Below, in pieces: positions 26,183 to 35,227 of a stretch of 64,000 bases of DNA. The notes beneath the pieces were generated by a model. That model did no database searches. It had not been told where the DNA came from and saw only the letters and a list, made by a program, of their open reading frames with translations. Made by a program: the position numbers and the translations under genes. The first letter of the stretch is position 1. Each line of letters begins with the position of its first letter. The stretch lies in assembly GCF_018617485.1 (NCBI RefSeq), contig NZ_JACSKH010000001.1, positions 1,178,001 through 1,242,000 of the forward strand. The letters are read 5' to 3'. This stretch comes from Exiguobacterium sp. s124 (GTDB taxonomy: Bacteria > Bacillota > Bacilli > Exiguobacteriales > Exiguobacteriaceae).

Positions 26183-26213
26183 ACGAAAAAGAAAGAGCAT
26201 GATTCACATGCTC
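26183..26213 (-). terminator. terminator of D,D-carboxypeptidase gene
   Basis: GAGCATG, ATTCA loop, CATGCTC; the minus strand continues with TTTCTTTTTC. Confidence 0.75.
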
Positions 26214-26222
26214 CTTCCCTGG

Positions 26223-27233
26223 TTATTGAAAAGCTTTCTCTTCGACAAGACGCATCGTCGGGAAAGTCTGCCCCGATTTCGCCTGCATTGTAACCAAAAT
26301 ATATGTCTCATTTTTGTGTTGCATGATAAACACCATCGTATAACCCGACTCATCAGTATAGCCAGTTTTCGTAGCGGTCACATACTTCGAGTAGTGGATA
26401 CTTCGTTCATTGACGGATGAACCGAGGTGATACCACCAGCGTCGTTTACCATTTCCGTCTTTATCATTGAATTCTGCCTTAAATTCATATGTACCGGCAA
26501 TTTCAACGAGTTCGGGATATGTACTAAATGCGTAGGCAATCTTGGCCATATCGTTTGCCGTCGTATAATGGTTCGGATCCGAATAGCCGTGAGCATTAAC
26601 AAAGTGAGTACCTGTTAATTCCAACACGTTTGCACGTTCGTTCATCAATTGAACGAATGCCTCAGTCGACCCGCTCGTGTATTCTGCCAAACTGTTTGCG
26701 GCATCATTACCTGATTCGAGAAGAGTCGCATAGAGCGCTTGACGTACCGTCAACGTATCTCCAATCGCAAGGTGGGCAATATGGCTATCCCAAGGGATAT
26801 CGAGTGTCGAAGACTGAATTGAAATGAGCGGCTGATCGAGTTCGTTCGCTGCCGATGCTTTTTCGTAGGCGAGTAGGGCCGTCATCAATTTTGTCGTACT
26901 GGCCGGAAAAACACGATCGTCAGCATTTTTGTCGATCAAGATTTGCTGTTTGTCTACATTTACGAAAGTCATCGCGCCAACAGGGATATCCTCGTTTGCA
27001 ATCAACATCGTATCACTAGGATTCCAAGTACCCATCTCGATTTCAGGAAACACTGGGCCTTGTTTAATCGGTTCGACTTTTAATGTGGCGGCTTCTGCAG
27101 GCTCTGGCGATTCTTTATCCTGTTTGAATCCGACTAACGTCGGGATCAGTGCGACAATTCCGAGCAATACTATTGCTGCAATCATTCTTCGCATGATGTA
27201 TGTTCTTCTTCGGTGTCTCCTTCTACGGGTCAA
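26223..27233 (-). CDS. D-alanyl-D-alanine carboxypeptidase (S11, PBP5-type)
   Basis: Trims the last D-Ala from peptidoglycan pentapeptides. The three penicillin-binding motifs are visible: SxxK as ASTTKLM (Ser112, Lys115), SxN as SGNDAANS and KTG as TKTGYTDESG. An N-terminal arginine-rich stretch and a hydrophobic helix (about residues 15-35) anchor or export it. The protein lacks the long C-terminal domain of PBP5. AAAGGAGGG points to the TTG at 27233; the ATG upstream lies within that site. Confidence 0.87.
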   Translation of the reverse strand: MTRRRRHRRRTYIMRRMIAAIVLLGIVALIPTLVGFKQDKESPEPAEAATLKVEPIKQGPVFPEIEMGTWNPSDTMLIANEDIPVGAMTFVNVDKQQILIDKNADDRVFPASTTKLMTALLAYEKASAANELDQPLISIQSSTLDIPWDSHIAHLAIGDTLTVRQALYATLLESGNDAANSLAEYTSGSTEAFVQLMNERANVLELTGTHFVNAHGYSDPNHYTTANDMAKIAYAFSTYPELVEIAGTYEFKAEFNDKDGNGKRRWWYHLGSSVNERSIHYSKYVTATKTGYTDESGYTMVFIMQHKNETYILVTMQAKSGQTFPTMRLVEEKAFQ

Positions 27234-27389
27234 AAAAGTCCCTCCTTTCATCGTTACTCTATAAACATAATAGAAAATGTAGATGTTTTGCGCTCATAAA
27301 ATAAATAACTAGGTCAATGATTCAAGATGAAAGAATTGCGTTTCGGGTATAGAGATAAAGATGCTCACAAAAGGAAAGGAGAATGTATC

Positions 27390-28922
27390 ATGCATCGATA
27401 TCCGTTCACGAGCTCCATCTGGCGGCAACATGATACCGGGACATTATATCCACCATTAACCGCTTCAGAGTCATCTGAAATCGTCGTTATTGGGGCAGGT
27501 ATTGCTGGTCTGGTCTGTGCGTATGAACTTCAAAAGCGAGGGAAGCAAGTCACGCTTCTTGAAGCATTAGAGATTGGTCACGGGACGACAGGACACACGA
27601 CGGCCAAGTGCTCTGTCCAACATGGGACGATTTATCAGAAACTGATTAGACACTTCGATGAAACGACTGCCCGACTATACTACGAATTTAACTCAGAGGC
27701 ACTCGTCTATTTAAAAAATCAAATAGACGAGGGATTTGATTGTGATTATTCGGTTGAAGACTCTTATTTATATTCTACAGAACCAAATGAGGAACTATCT
27801 AAAGAGCTCGATGCTTATCGTCGTTTAAAACTGGATGGTGGGGAGGCGACCAACGAAGCCGGTGACGCACTTCCCTTTCAAATAGAGCAAGCGCTTGTGA
27901 TTCGAAATCAAGCACAGTTCCATCCGGTCAAATACTTACGTGAATTGGCAAATCGATTTGTCGGTCTCGGCGGAAAGATTTATGAACAAACGAGAGCGTT
28001 CGAGGTAAGTCAAGGTCCTCGACCAATTGTCACGACTTCAACAGGAAGAAGAGTGCAGGCAAATCAGGTCGTGATTACAACACACTATCCATTTAATGAC
28101 TTACGAGGCTTATACGTATCAAAATTCTTAGTGGAACGATCTTATATCGTCGCTTGCGAGACGGACGCAACACCGCTAAAAGGGATGTATTTGAGTGTCG
28201 ACCGCGTCAGTCGCTCGTATCGGACATATGAAGAAAACGGAAGAACTTTTCTGTTGGTCGGGGGAGAGGGGCATACAGCGGGACAGGTGACAGACACCCG
28301 AAATCGCTATGATCGTCTAGAGAGCGATGCGCAACACCATTTTAAAACGATGCGTGCGACGTATCGTTGGTCTTCTCAAGATCTCATTACTTTGGACTCG
28401 CTTCCGTATGTTGGGCAAATGTTCAAACGGGAACCAGACATCTTACTAGCGACAGGATTTCTAAAATGGGGGATGACGAACGGGATTGCAGCGGGAAATT
28501 TACTCGCAGACCAGCTCACCGGTCGTCCAAATCGTTTTTCAGAATTGGTGTCTCCGCTTCGAAAAACCGTGAAACCATCTGGTGTTGGTCCATTTGTCAA
28601 AACCAATCTTGATACGGCAACACAATTTGCGAAAGGTGCCGTGGATCGCGTCCTCGAACGTCGAGACGTCGAGGACCTTCAACTAGACGAAGGTGGTATC
28701 GTACAAGTGGACAACCAGACGAAAGGCGTATATCGAGACCTCGATAACCATTGTCACGTAGTCAATCTGACATGTACACACCTCGGTTGTACAGTGAAAT
28801 GGAATAATGCGGAACGGACATGGGACTGTCCTTGTCACGGGTCACGTTTTGATGCAAAAGGTGCTGTGCTGGAGGGGCCAGCGACAAAACCACTTCCCTA
28901 CAAGAAGCGAGAAGATTTGTAA
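27390..28922 (+). CDS. FAD-dependent oxidoreductase with C-terminal Rieske domain
   Basis: A 510-residue fusion. The N-terminal part is a DAO-type flavoprotein (dinucleotide fold VVIGAGIAGLVCAYEL, then GTTGHTTAKCSVQHG). The last 90 residues form a Rieske [2Fe-2S] domain with CTHLGC and CPCHGSRFD supplying the Cys/His ligands. This layout matches Bacillus YhfW. AAAGGAG precedes the ATG at 27390. The substrate is unknown; electrons presumably pass between the flavin and the cluster. Confidence 0.87.
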   Translation: MHRYPFTSSIWRQHDTGTLYPPLTASESSEIVVIGAGIAGLVCAYELQKRGKQVTLLEALEIGHGTTGHTTAKCSVQHGTIYQKLIRHFDETTARLYYEFNSEALVYLKNQIDEGFDCDYSVEDSYLYSTEPNEELSKELDAYRRLKLDGGEATNEAGDALPFQIEQALVIRNQAQFHPVKYLRELANRFVGLGGKIYEQTRAFEVSQGPRPIVTTSTGRRVQANQVVITTHYPFNDLRGLYVSKFLVERSYIVACETDATPLKGMYLSVDRVSRSYRTYEENGRTFLLVGGEGHTAGQVTDTRNRYDRLESDAQHHFKTMRATYRWSSQDLITLDSLPYVGQMFKREPDILLATGFLKWGMTNGIAAGNLLADQLTGRPNRFSELVSPLRKTVKPSGVGPFVKTNLDTATQFAKGAVDRVLERRDVEDLQLDEGGIVQVDNQTKGVYRDLDNHCHVVNLTCTHLGCTVKWNNAERTWDCPCHGSRFDAKGAVLEGPATKPLPYKKREDL

Positions 28923-28996
28923 ACTAGTATAGGCAAAGGTTGACAGCTATAATAAAGTAGAAAGAGAATAGACAAACTTATAGGGGTGAATGACAG

Positions 28997-30469
28997 ATGG
29001 AACTAACAAAAGAATGGCGTGAACATTTTAAGCAACTACGTGCTTTCGATGAAGCAATCTCTCTCTTATACTGGGATATGCGTACACAGATGCCGGAACA
29101 GTCGGCACCGCTTCGGGCGGAAACAATCGGTTATTTGTCGACCGAGGCATTTAAACGACAAACGAGTGAATCGTTCGCATCTTTACTAGGACGAATGACT
29201 GAGGAAGAGGGTCTGTCTGATGTCGAAGCGCGTTCGCTTGAAGTCGCAAAAACTCAATATGAACGAAATGCGAAGATTCCTCACGATGAGTATCAAGCAT
29301 ATGTGACGCTAGTATCTGAAGCAGAAACCGCATGGGAGAAAGCAAAAGACCAAAATGATTGGGACATGTTCGCTCCTTATTTAAAGAAAATTATCGGATT
29401 CCAGCAGAAATTTGCGGAATATTTCGGCTATGAGAAACATCCATACGATGCCCTTCTTTATGATTTTGAGCCAGGGATGACAGTCGAACTTCTCGATCAA
29501 CTGTTCGCTTCGCTCCGGGATGAGCTTGTACCACTGATTCAGCAACTTCCAAAAGAATCACTTTCAATGGACTGGTCAATGCCGGCAGACGTACAGGAAA
29601 AGATTTGTCACGATTGGATGAATGTCGTCGCATACGATTTATCACGTGGGCGTCTCGATGCGACCGTCCACCCGTTCGAAATCACCATCAACCGTCGTGA
29701 CGTACGAATCACGACAAAATATGATGAAACTGATTTTCGGAACGCCTTATTCGGAACGATGCATGAGGCGGGACATGCGACGTACGAGCAACAAATCGAT
29801 CCGATGTTTGATGAACTCGGTCTAGGCGGGGGAGCATCAATGGGAATCCATGAATCGCAGTCACTTTTCTTTGAGAACTTTATCGGTCGGAGCGAAGCCT
29901 TCTTACGTCGCGTATATCCGAAACTCCAGGTGCTCTACCCAGCATACGGAGAAATCGACTTTGATACGTTCTATCGTGGGGTGAATGAAGCGAAACCTTC
30001 TCTCATCCGGATCGAAGCGGACGAGTTGACGTATAGTCTCCACATCATTATCCGCTATGAGCTCGAGAAAGCGCTCATTCAAGGAACGTTATCCGTCGAT
30101 GAGCTCCCAGCTGCCTGGAATGAGAAATATAAAGAGTACCTCGGGCTCGACGTGCCATCGAATGCCAAAGGTGTGCTACAAGATGTACATTGGGCTGGTG
30201 GTTCGTTCGGTTACTTCCCAAGCTATGCGCTCGGGTTGATTTATGCCGCTCAATTGACGGAGTCTTTGAAAAAAGACCTTCCTCAGTTTGAGACATTGAT
30301 TCAAGACGGTGAGATTGAACCAATCAAAGCATGGCTACAGGAAAACGTCCATCAATACGGAAAACGCCTGACACCGAATGAACTCATCCAACAAGTGACA
30401 GGACAGGAAATCTCGGTCCAACCACTCGTTCGTTATCTAACTGACAAGTATCAGACCGTAGCCAAATGA
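28997..30469 (+). CDS. metallocarboxypeptidase, M32 family (YpwA-type)
   Basis: A 490-residue cytoplasmic zinc carboxypeptidase. The zinc-binding HExxH is MHEAGHATYEQ (about residues 255-260), followed by the downstream glutamate region GIHESQSLFFEN and by the family's substrate motif DVPSNAKGVLQDVHWAGG.. near 400. Length fits family M32 (Taq carboxypeptidase, B. subtilis YpwA). AGGGGTG precedes the ATG. Overlaps the next gene by 4 bp. Confidence 0.92.
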   Translation: MELTKEWREHFKQLRAFDEAISLLYWDMRTQMPEQSAPLRAETIGYLSTEAFKRQTSESFASLLGRMTEEEGLSDVEARSLEVAKTQYERNAKIPHDEYQAYVTLVSEAETAWEKAKDQNDWDMFAPYLKKIIGFQQKFAEYFGYEKHPYDALLYDFEPGMTVELLDQLFASLRDELVPLIQQLPKESLSMDWSMPADVQEKICHDWMNVVAYDLSRGRLDATVHPFEITINRRDVRITTKYDETDFRNALFGTMHEAGHATYEQQIDPMFDELGLGGGASMGIHESQSLFFENFIGRSEAFLRRVYPKLQVLYPAYGEIDFDTFYRGVNEAKPSLIRIEADELTYSLHIIIRYELEKALIQGTLSVDELPAAWNEKYKEYLGLDVPSNAKGVLQDVHWAGGSFGYFPSYALGLIYAAQLTESLKKDLPQFETLIQDGEIEPIKAWLQENVHQYGKRLTPNELIQQVTGQEISVQPLVRYLTDKYQTVAK

Positions 30470-31173
30470 AACGATTCGCGCATCGAGGTGTGATGGCGTT
30501 ACAACCTGAGAACACGATGTCGGCATTCAGACTCGCGCTTTCTGCGGGAGCGGAGGGGATCGAGACAGATGTTCATTTGACAAAAGATGGTGAGCTCGTT
30601 CTCATCCATGATGAGACGTTGGAGCGAACGACTGACGGAAACGGTTTGGTATCTTCATATACACTTGAGGAACTGAGAGCATTTAACGCCGGTGTACGAT
30701 ATTCTCAACAAGAAGTAATCCCGACACTACAAGAACTCCTCGAACTTGTACGGGATGAAGAAATAATCTTAAATTTAGAAGTGAAAACCGATATCAAGCG
30801 TTACGAAGGTATTGAGTCGAGCATTATCGATTTGATTGATTGGTCAGGTATTGATCCATCTCGCATTATCTTCTCTTCTTTCAATCATGTCACAGTACAT
30901 CGATTAAAAATGATGCGACCGGATATTGAAACCGGAATGATACTGGCACAACCATTGTATGATCCCATTCGTTATGTATCCTCTGTAGGTGTTGATGCAG
31001 TACATCCTGATATCAGAAGAATTACAGACGAAGAAATAAAAATGTTTCAACAACATGATATTGCTGTCAGACCCTACACGATCAAGACGAAGGCTCAACT
31101 CGAGCGCTGCCGAGCGTTACAAGTCGATGCTATTTTTGTCAATGATGTTGAATGGGCAAGTAAAACCCCTTAG
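30466..31173 (+). CDS. glycerophosphodiester phosphodiesterase
   Basis: A 235-residue GDPD-family enzyme that cleaves glycerophosphodiesters to glycerol-3-phosphate and an alcohol. Visible are the catalytic HRG at FAHRGVMALQPENT, the metal ligands in GIETDVHLTKDGELVLIHDE and the strand LNLEVK. No signal peptide, so it is cytoplasmic like UgpQ. The start overlaps the M32 stop by 4 bp (ATGA), so it is coupled to it. Confidence 0.9.
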   Translation: MKRFAHRGVMALQPENTMSAFRLALSAGAEGIETDVHLTKDGELVLIHDETLERTTDGNGLVSSYTLEELRAFNAGVRYSQQEVIPTLQELLELVRDEEIILNLEVKTDIKRYEGIESSIIDLIDWSGIDPSRIIFSSFNHVTVHRLKMMRPDIETGMILAQPLYDPIRYVSSVGVDAVHPDIRRITDEEIKMFQQHDIAVRPYTIKTKAQLERCRALQVDAIFVNDVEWASKTP

Positions 31174-31192
31174 TCGCAGGCTAAGGGGTTTT
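31162..31192 (+). terminator. terminator after the phosphodiesterase gene
   Basis: AAAACCCCTTAG, loop TCGCAGG, CTAAGGGGTTTT. The stop codon lies in the stem. Confidence 0.88.
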
Positions 31193-31340
31193 ATAATTCG
31201 ATGTGAGGGAACTACAATTTATGTAAAGGTTGCGCTTTCATTCGTTAGCATATCGGAGCACATTCAGGACATAATGTCCCCTTTACGTCACTGTCGGATT
31301 GTCTTAAGTTTAAGATGTCACCGAGCTACATAGCAATCAG

Positions 31341-31361
31341 ATGTAGCACACCATGTAGCAC
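31341..31361 (+). repeat. short direct repeats upstream of the DUF4397 gene
   Basis: ATGTAGCAC occurs at 31341-31349 and 31353-31361 (12-bp period), with GCTACAT just before. A regulator-binding site is possible. Confidence 0.3.
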
Positions 31362-31421
31362 TGCATCACACTTGTTGTATGCAAGTCGTAGGTTACCGTA
31401 GACAAAAGGAGGAAATTTCAC

Positions 31422-32219
31422 ATGAAGAAGTTGATGTCTTTACTAGGTACACTAGCACTAGCCTTCGCTTTCATCCTACCGGTTAGCGCCGATGGACATG
31501 AAAATGCAATGGTCCGTGTGCTACATGCTTCACCTGATGCACCGGCAGTTGACGTGTATGTGGATGGGGAAGTCGCGGTCGAGGGAGCAGAGTTTAAAGA
31601 CCTTACTGATTACTTGACACTTCCTGCAGGAGATTACAACGTTGAAATCAAGCCAGCAGGTGACGCAGAAACAGTCGTCGTTGCAGCTGACCTTTCAATT
31701 GAAGCAGGCAAATTCTACACAGCCGCTGCGATCGGTCAACTTGAAAACATCGAGATCGCTGCAATGGAAGATGATGCGAACTTCGAAGATGGAAAATCTA
31801 AAGTTCGTGTCGCGCACTTTGCACCAGATGCACCAGCAGTGGATGTCGCTCCTAAAGGTGGAGACCCACTCTTCTCGAACCTTGAGTTCAAAGCTGTGAG
31901 TGATTATGGCACACTTGATGCTGGTACGTACGACCTTGAAGTTCGTCCAGCAGGTGCGACGGATGTTGTGAAAGCACTTGATGGTGTGGCACTCGAAGGT
32001 GGTAAAAACTATACTGCATTCGCAATCGGTCTCCTTGAAGGAGAACCAGCGTTTGAAGTACTCCTTGCTGCTGATGGCGGAGAAATGGCAATGGCGCCTG
32101 AAACAGGACAAGGTGGTCTTGCTCAAACAGCTTCAATGAACTGGTTGCTCGCAGCAGCAGTAGTTGGAGCGGCAGCGGCTGGATTCTACGTCTTTCGTCG
32201 TCAGAAGCAAGACGCTTAA
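31422..32219 (+). CDS. DUF4397 surface protein with sortase-type anchor
   Basis: A 265-residue exported protein: signal peptide (1-23, cleavage near VSA), two DUF4397 repeats (about 28-118 and 127-215, each with RVxHxxPDAPAVDV), then APETG (225-229), a hydrophobic helix (241-257) and the basic tail RRQKQDA. That tail is a cell-wall sorting signal with Ala in place of Leu in LPxTG. AAAGGAGG precedes the ATG. The sortase gene begins inside its last 56 bp, so enzyme and substrate are coupled. Role of DUF4397 unknown. Confidence 0.85.
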   Translation: MKKLMSLLGTLALAFAFILPVSADGHENAMVRVLHASPDAPAVDVYVDGEVAVEGAEFKDLTDYLTLPAGDYNVEIKPAGDAETVVVAADLSIEAGKFYTAAAIGQLENIEIAAMEDDANFEDGKSKVRVAHFAPDAPAVDVAPKGGDPLFSNLEFKAVSDYGTLDAGTYDLEVRPAGATDVVKALDGVALEGGKNYTAFAIGLLEGEPAFEVLLAADGGEMAMAPETGQGGLAQTASMNWLLAAAVVGAAAAGFYVFRRQKQDA

Positions 32220-32811
32220 ACTTGTATTCTTAGGAACCATCGGATTTCTCGTATGGAGCGCGCAAGCGGAAGCCCCAGAAAAATCGTTCATCATGCCAAA
32301 GGCTGAATTCGCTGAACCACTCGTGTTGACTTCTAAACAAGTCGATCGGCAATCGTTTCATTCGAACAGTTTCGTCCCATCCCGCCTCGTCATTCCTTCA
32401 ATCGATGTCGATACATCGATTGAAGCGGTCGGGAAGGACGAGGCTGGAAGGATGGATACGCCTTCTAACGTGAACCAGGTCGGTTGGTATCAATATGGGG
32501 CGAAAGCAGGCGCGACAGGAAACGTCGTCTTGTCAGGTCATCTCGATGACTTGAACGGTCCAGCCATCTTTGCGAACCTAGGTCAGCTACCAATCGGAGA
32601 AGTGGTGACGCTCCAACAGGATGACCAAGTCGCAACGTATGAAGTCGCTAGTGTGAAACAATATCGCCTTGATCAAGTCCCGCTCGCATCAATCTTTGCG
32701 GCGACTCAAGCAAAGCGGATTCAACTGATTACGTGTGCAGGGCCATACGATGAGAAACTAGGGTATCGTGACCGTATCGTCGTCACGGCACATTTAATTG
32801 AAACGAAATAA
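32164..32811 (+). CDS. sortase (class F-like)
   Basis: Transpeptidase of 215 residues. An N-terminal membrane anchor (TLKLVFLGTIGFLVWSA) is followed by the sortase barrel with RLVIPSIDVD, catalytic His126 (LSGHLDD), Cys191 (LITCAG) and an Arg in GYRDRIVVTAH. The membrane anchor requires a start at the TTG at 32164, inside the 3' end of the preceding gene, as no other start lies before it. Likely dedicated to anchoring the APETG protein next door. Confidence 0.82.
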   Translation: MERQRLDSTSFVVRSKTLKLVFLGTIGFLVWSAQAEAPEKSFIMPKAEFAEPLVLTSKQVDRQSFHSNSFVPSRLVIPSIDVDTSIEAVGKDEAGRMDTPSNVNQVGWYQYGAKAGATGNVVLSGHLDDLNGPAIFANLGQLPIGEVVTLQQDDQVATYEVASVKQYRLDQVPLASIFAATQAKRIQLITCAGPYDEKLGYRDRIVVTAHLIETK

Positions 32812-32815
32812 AAGC

Positions 32816-32851
32816 AGGAGATGCAAACTTACATGTTGCATCTCCTTTTTC
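32816..32851 (+). terminator. terminator after sortase gene
   Basis: AGGAGATGCAA pairs with TTGCATCTCCT around a 9-nt loop, followed by TTTTT. Confidence 0.88.
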
Positions 32852-32860
32852 ATGTCTCAT

Positions 32861-32892
32861 AAAAATAGACCCCAACCAATATGGCTGAGGTC
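32861..32892 (-). terminator. terminator of marR-type gene
   Basis: On the minus strand GACCTCAGCC pairs with GGTTGGGGTC (two G-U pairs) around ATATT, followed by TATTTTT. Confidence 0.7.
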
Positions 32893-32902
32893 CGTTCATG
32901 GA

Positions 32903-33340
32903 TTAAGCGTCCATGCGGTCTAATAATTTTGAGAGTAAAATGAGTTCTTCATCAGAGAAATCAGTGAATACATCCATCAAATATTCGATCTTCATGCTTT
33001 CTAACGTTTCGAACAACTCACGACCTTCATCTGTCGCTTGAAGTTCGACGACACGGCGATCCCGCTCGCTGCGTTCGCGAGAAATCAATCCTTTTTTCGT
33101 CAACTCATCAGCGAGTGCTGTGATCATCGAAGCTGAAAATTGAAACTCGTTCGACAAAGCAGAGGCGATTTGAGGACTCTGTTGACAGAGAGAACGTAGA
33201 ATGAAGAATTCATTACGAGTCAAATATTGTGAGAACATCGAACGGAGATTTTTTTTCACTCCACGATAGTTCATCCGGATTCCACGTTCAGCATCAGCGA
33301 CGAGCTGACGACGTGAAGCAGTTGGTACAGGTGTTGTCAT
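32903..33340 (-). CDS. MarR family transcriptional regulator
   Basis: A 145-residue winged-helix regulator with the MarR plan: TRNEFFILRSL, recognition region ALSNEFQFSASMITALADEL and the wing SRERSERDRRVVELQATDEG. MarR proteins usually repress efflux or stress genes and respond to small phenolic compounds. AGGAGG lies 11 bp before the ATG. It is a single gene; the target is not evident from the neighbours. Confidence 0.9.
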   Translation of the reverse strand: MTTPVPTASRRQLVADAERGIRMNYRGVKKNLRSMFSQYLTRNEFFILRSLCQQSPQIASALSNEFQFSASMITALADELTKKGLISRERSERDRRVVELQATDEGRELFETLESMKIEYLMDVFTDFSDEELILLSKLLDRMDA

Positions 33341-33428
33341 CCTCGAAACTACCTCCTAGTGATAATATTATTCATATATACTTCAGAACATAGAAACATT
33401 CTACATTAAAAACATGTTGTCTGTAAAG

Positions 33429-34487
33429 TTATAAAGGCTCGTCTTTCGCACGGATTTGTTGAATGATGTCCTCATAATGTTTTAAGTCAGGATAAAATCG
33501 TCTAAAGAAGAATTCGATTTGCGGGTCATCACCTTCTGCCAACAGTTTGGCCAGGACAGCGTATACGACACCCATTCCTTGTCTCGGTAACAGGGAGGAG
33601 GGGAGTAATGTCGCACATTGTACGGCTTGCGTATAGTAAGTTGAAAGCGTGTCATTCAAATCTTTGAACGTTCGGATATCTGCATAATGGAACATCCGAG
33701 TCAATTCAACGATTGCCGAGAGATCGGTCTCAAGCAACCATTCACTTTGGAAGATGGCATTGTCTAATTTTTCAACAGTCTGGTCGTTGGCGATATAATA
33801 GTTCAAATTGTCTCGAGTAATTGTCACTTTCTCCGGAGAATCAAGAATTTGTTCAACCGTTTCTTGTTCGAATGTTCGCAATTGTTTACGGATATTCACA
33901 AACTCAGAATCAGCAATCTCTAGCAGTCCGGCGACACGACTGAAACTTCTTTTGATTTCAGGAGGGACGGCATTTGGATTTTTATAACCGAGGTCATGCT
34001 CAATTTCGGCCCAAGCATGCTGTAGAATCGAGCGGACTTGAATTTCCGCTTCTTTTTCTGCAAAGCGACGGTACTCACCGAGAGCGAGTCGTTTCTCACT
34101 CAACTCCACGACATAATGTACAGACAAATAACCGAACTCGTTGGAATCAAGCAAAGTTGATTTATCAATTGACTGTTCTCGGTCAATGGTGAACTCGTCC
34201 TCTAATATTTGTGCGACAGTTCGCACATCATCATGAAAGTATGTGACGATACGGATCCCGGCAAGGTCTTGGACATCACGTAACGATCGATATTGATAAG
34301 GTTTACGAGATAATTTGGCATAGAGACTATCCGCCTCTTTGGCACGGGCGACTATTGAATGAAACTGGATTCCGGCTTCCGTCAATAATTCACTGAGGAG
34401 TGCCTTCAGTTTAGTGGCAAATGCTTCGTAATCTTCTTTTTCATTCAAGTATTCAAGCATGATCGTGTTCAAGTCTTGTTTCGGCAC
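33429..34487 (-). CDS. RelA/SpoT-type nucleotide synthetase domain protein
   Basis: The first 175 residues form a (p)ppGpp synthetase domain: basic stretch ARAKEADSLYAKL, DLAGIRIVTYF (metal Asp), NEFGYLSVHYVV and EIQVRSILQHAWAEIEHDL (catalytic Glu). No hydrolase domain is present. A further 150-residue helical C-terminal part makes it longer (352 aa) than usual small alarmone synthetases. AAAGGAG points to the GTG at 34487. Likely makes pppGpp, ppGpp or a related alarmone under stress; the extension may regulate it. Confidence 0.85.
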   Translation of the reverse strand: MPKQDLNTIMLEYLNEKEDYEAFATKLKALLSELLTEAGIQFHSIVARAKEADSLYAKLSRKPYQYRSLRDVQDLAGIRIVTYFHDDVRTVAQILEDEFTIDREQSIDKSTLLDSNEFGYLSVHYVVELSEKRLALGEYRRFAEKEAEIQVRSILQHAWAEIEHDLGYKNPNAVPPEIKRSFSRVAGLLEIADSEFVNIRKQLRTFEQETVEQILDSPEKVTITRDNLNYYIANDQTVEKLDNAIFQSEWLLETDLSAIVELTRMFHYADIRTFKDLNDTLSTYYTQAVQCATLLPSSLLPRQGMGVVYAVLAKLLAEGDDPQIEFFFRRFYPDLKHYEDIIQQIRAKDEPL

Positions 34488-34571
34488 GGAACTCACTCCT
34501 TTTCTCTGTCTTTAGTATATCATCTCCATTACGAAACGATATGGTAGCATATGTACAGAGGGGGAATGAAG

Positions 34572-34790
34572 ATGAACCATACATTCCGGTCATCCGAGAG
34601 AGAAAAACTAGAAATCATCGCAGGTTTACTACAACAGGCCGATTATCGGATATCCCGCATCCGAGAAGACGGGAATCAATATGTCGTGACCGCGCGCTTG
34701 GTGGGGCGGGCTACAATCAAAGGTGAACGTGAACGCATCGAAGGAATCGTGCAACATTTTGATGTGGAAGAGTGGACACTCCACGAATAA
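34572..34790 (+). CDS. small hypothetical protein, 72 aa
   Basis: Short soluble protein (MNHTFRSSEREKLEIIAG). The ATG at 34572 is 7 bp from GAGGGGG; the ATG at 34566 is too close. Alpha/beta pattern with several basic residues, no known family. A sigma-B-type promoter for the next gene starts just behind it. Confidence 0.55.
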   Translation: MNHTFRSSEREKLEIIAGLLQQADYRISRIREDGNQYVVTARLVGRATIKGERERIEGIVQHFDVEEWTLHE

Positions 34791-34805
34791 ACGGTGATGA
34801 TTCAT

Positions 34806-34830
34806 GTTTACACCCTCATTTTTCGGGAAT
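34806..34830 (+). promoter_or_regulatory. sigma-B-type promoter
   Basis: GTTTAC, 13-bp spacer, GGGAAT, close to the sigma-B consensus GTTTAA-N12-15-GGGTAT. It lies about 50 bp before a YflT-like gene, a known general-stress family. Confidence 0.65.
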
Positions 34831-34878
34831 AACAAAAACAGTGAAATATATGAATGTGAACGTTTAGGAGGATGGGGC

Positions 34879-35199
34879 ATGTTAGAAACAAGGGTAGTAA
34901 ATGATATGACGACGGTAGACCATGAAGTGAACGAGATGGTTTCGGGAGGATGTGTAAACGAACACATCTATTTATTTGCCAAAGACGAAGAATTGACGAT
35001 TCGATTGGCGGCAGAAGCAGGTGTCCAACCGTACCGTATCCCGGAAAAGGGGATGTTCGAGTCGTTGCTCTCAAAATTCACAAGCAATTCGGAAGATCGG
35101 ATGGAACAGATGGAAAGCTTAGGTCTCACGAAAGAGATGGTCGACTCACTCGAGCGTGAAATCAAGGATGGTAAAATTGTATTAGTCTGCGATAAATAA
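34879..35199 (+). CDS. general stress protein, YflT/17M-like
   Basis: A 106-residue protein of the heat-induced stress protein YflT type: HIYLFAKDEELTIRLAAEAG followed by a GMFESLLSKF segment and an acidic helical tail. AGGAGG precedes the ATG at 34879. The longer upstream frame covers the promoter and is not used. A sigma-B-like promoter (34806-34830) fits the general-stress role known for B. subtilis YflT. Biochemical function unknown. Confidence 0.8.
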   Translation: MLETRVVNDMTTVDHEVNEMVSGGCVNEHIYLFAKDEELTIRLAAEAGVQPYRIPEKGMFESLLSKFTSNSEDRMEQMESLGLTKEMVDSLEREIKDGKIVLVCDK

Positions 35200-35227
35200 A
35201 AATGGACCGGTAGCCCGGTCCATTTTT
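35198..35227. terminator. bidirectional terminator
   Basis: AAAAATGGACCGG, loop TAGC, CCGGTCCATTTTT; shared by the convergent stress-protein and reductase genes. Confidence 0.9.

Larger units (their letters stand above)
25886..26222. other. intergenic region upstream of putP
   Basis: 337 bp, AT-rich. It contains the palindrome at 25940-25958, a TTGACT that overlaps it and could be a -35 for putP, and the terminator of the carboxypeptidase gene at 26183-26213. Nothing else was recognised. Confidence 0.6.
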
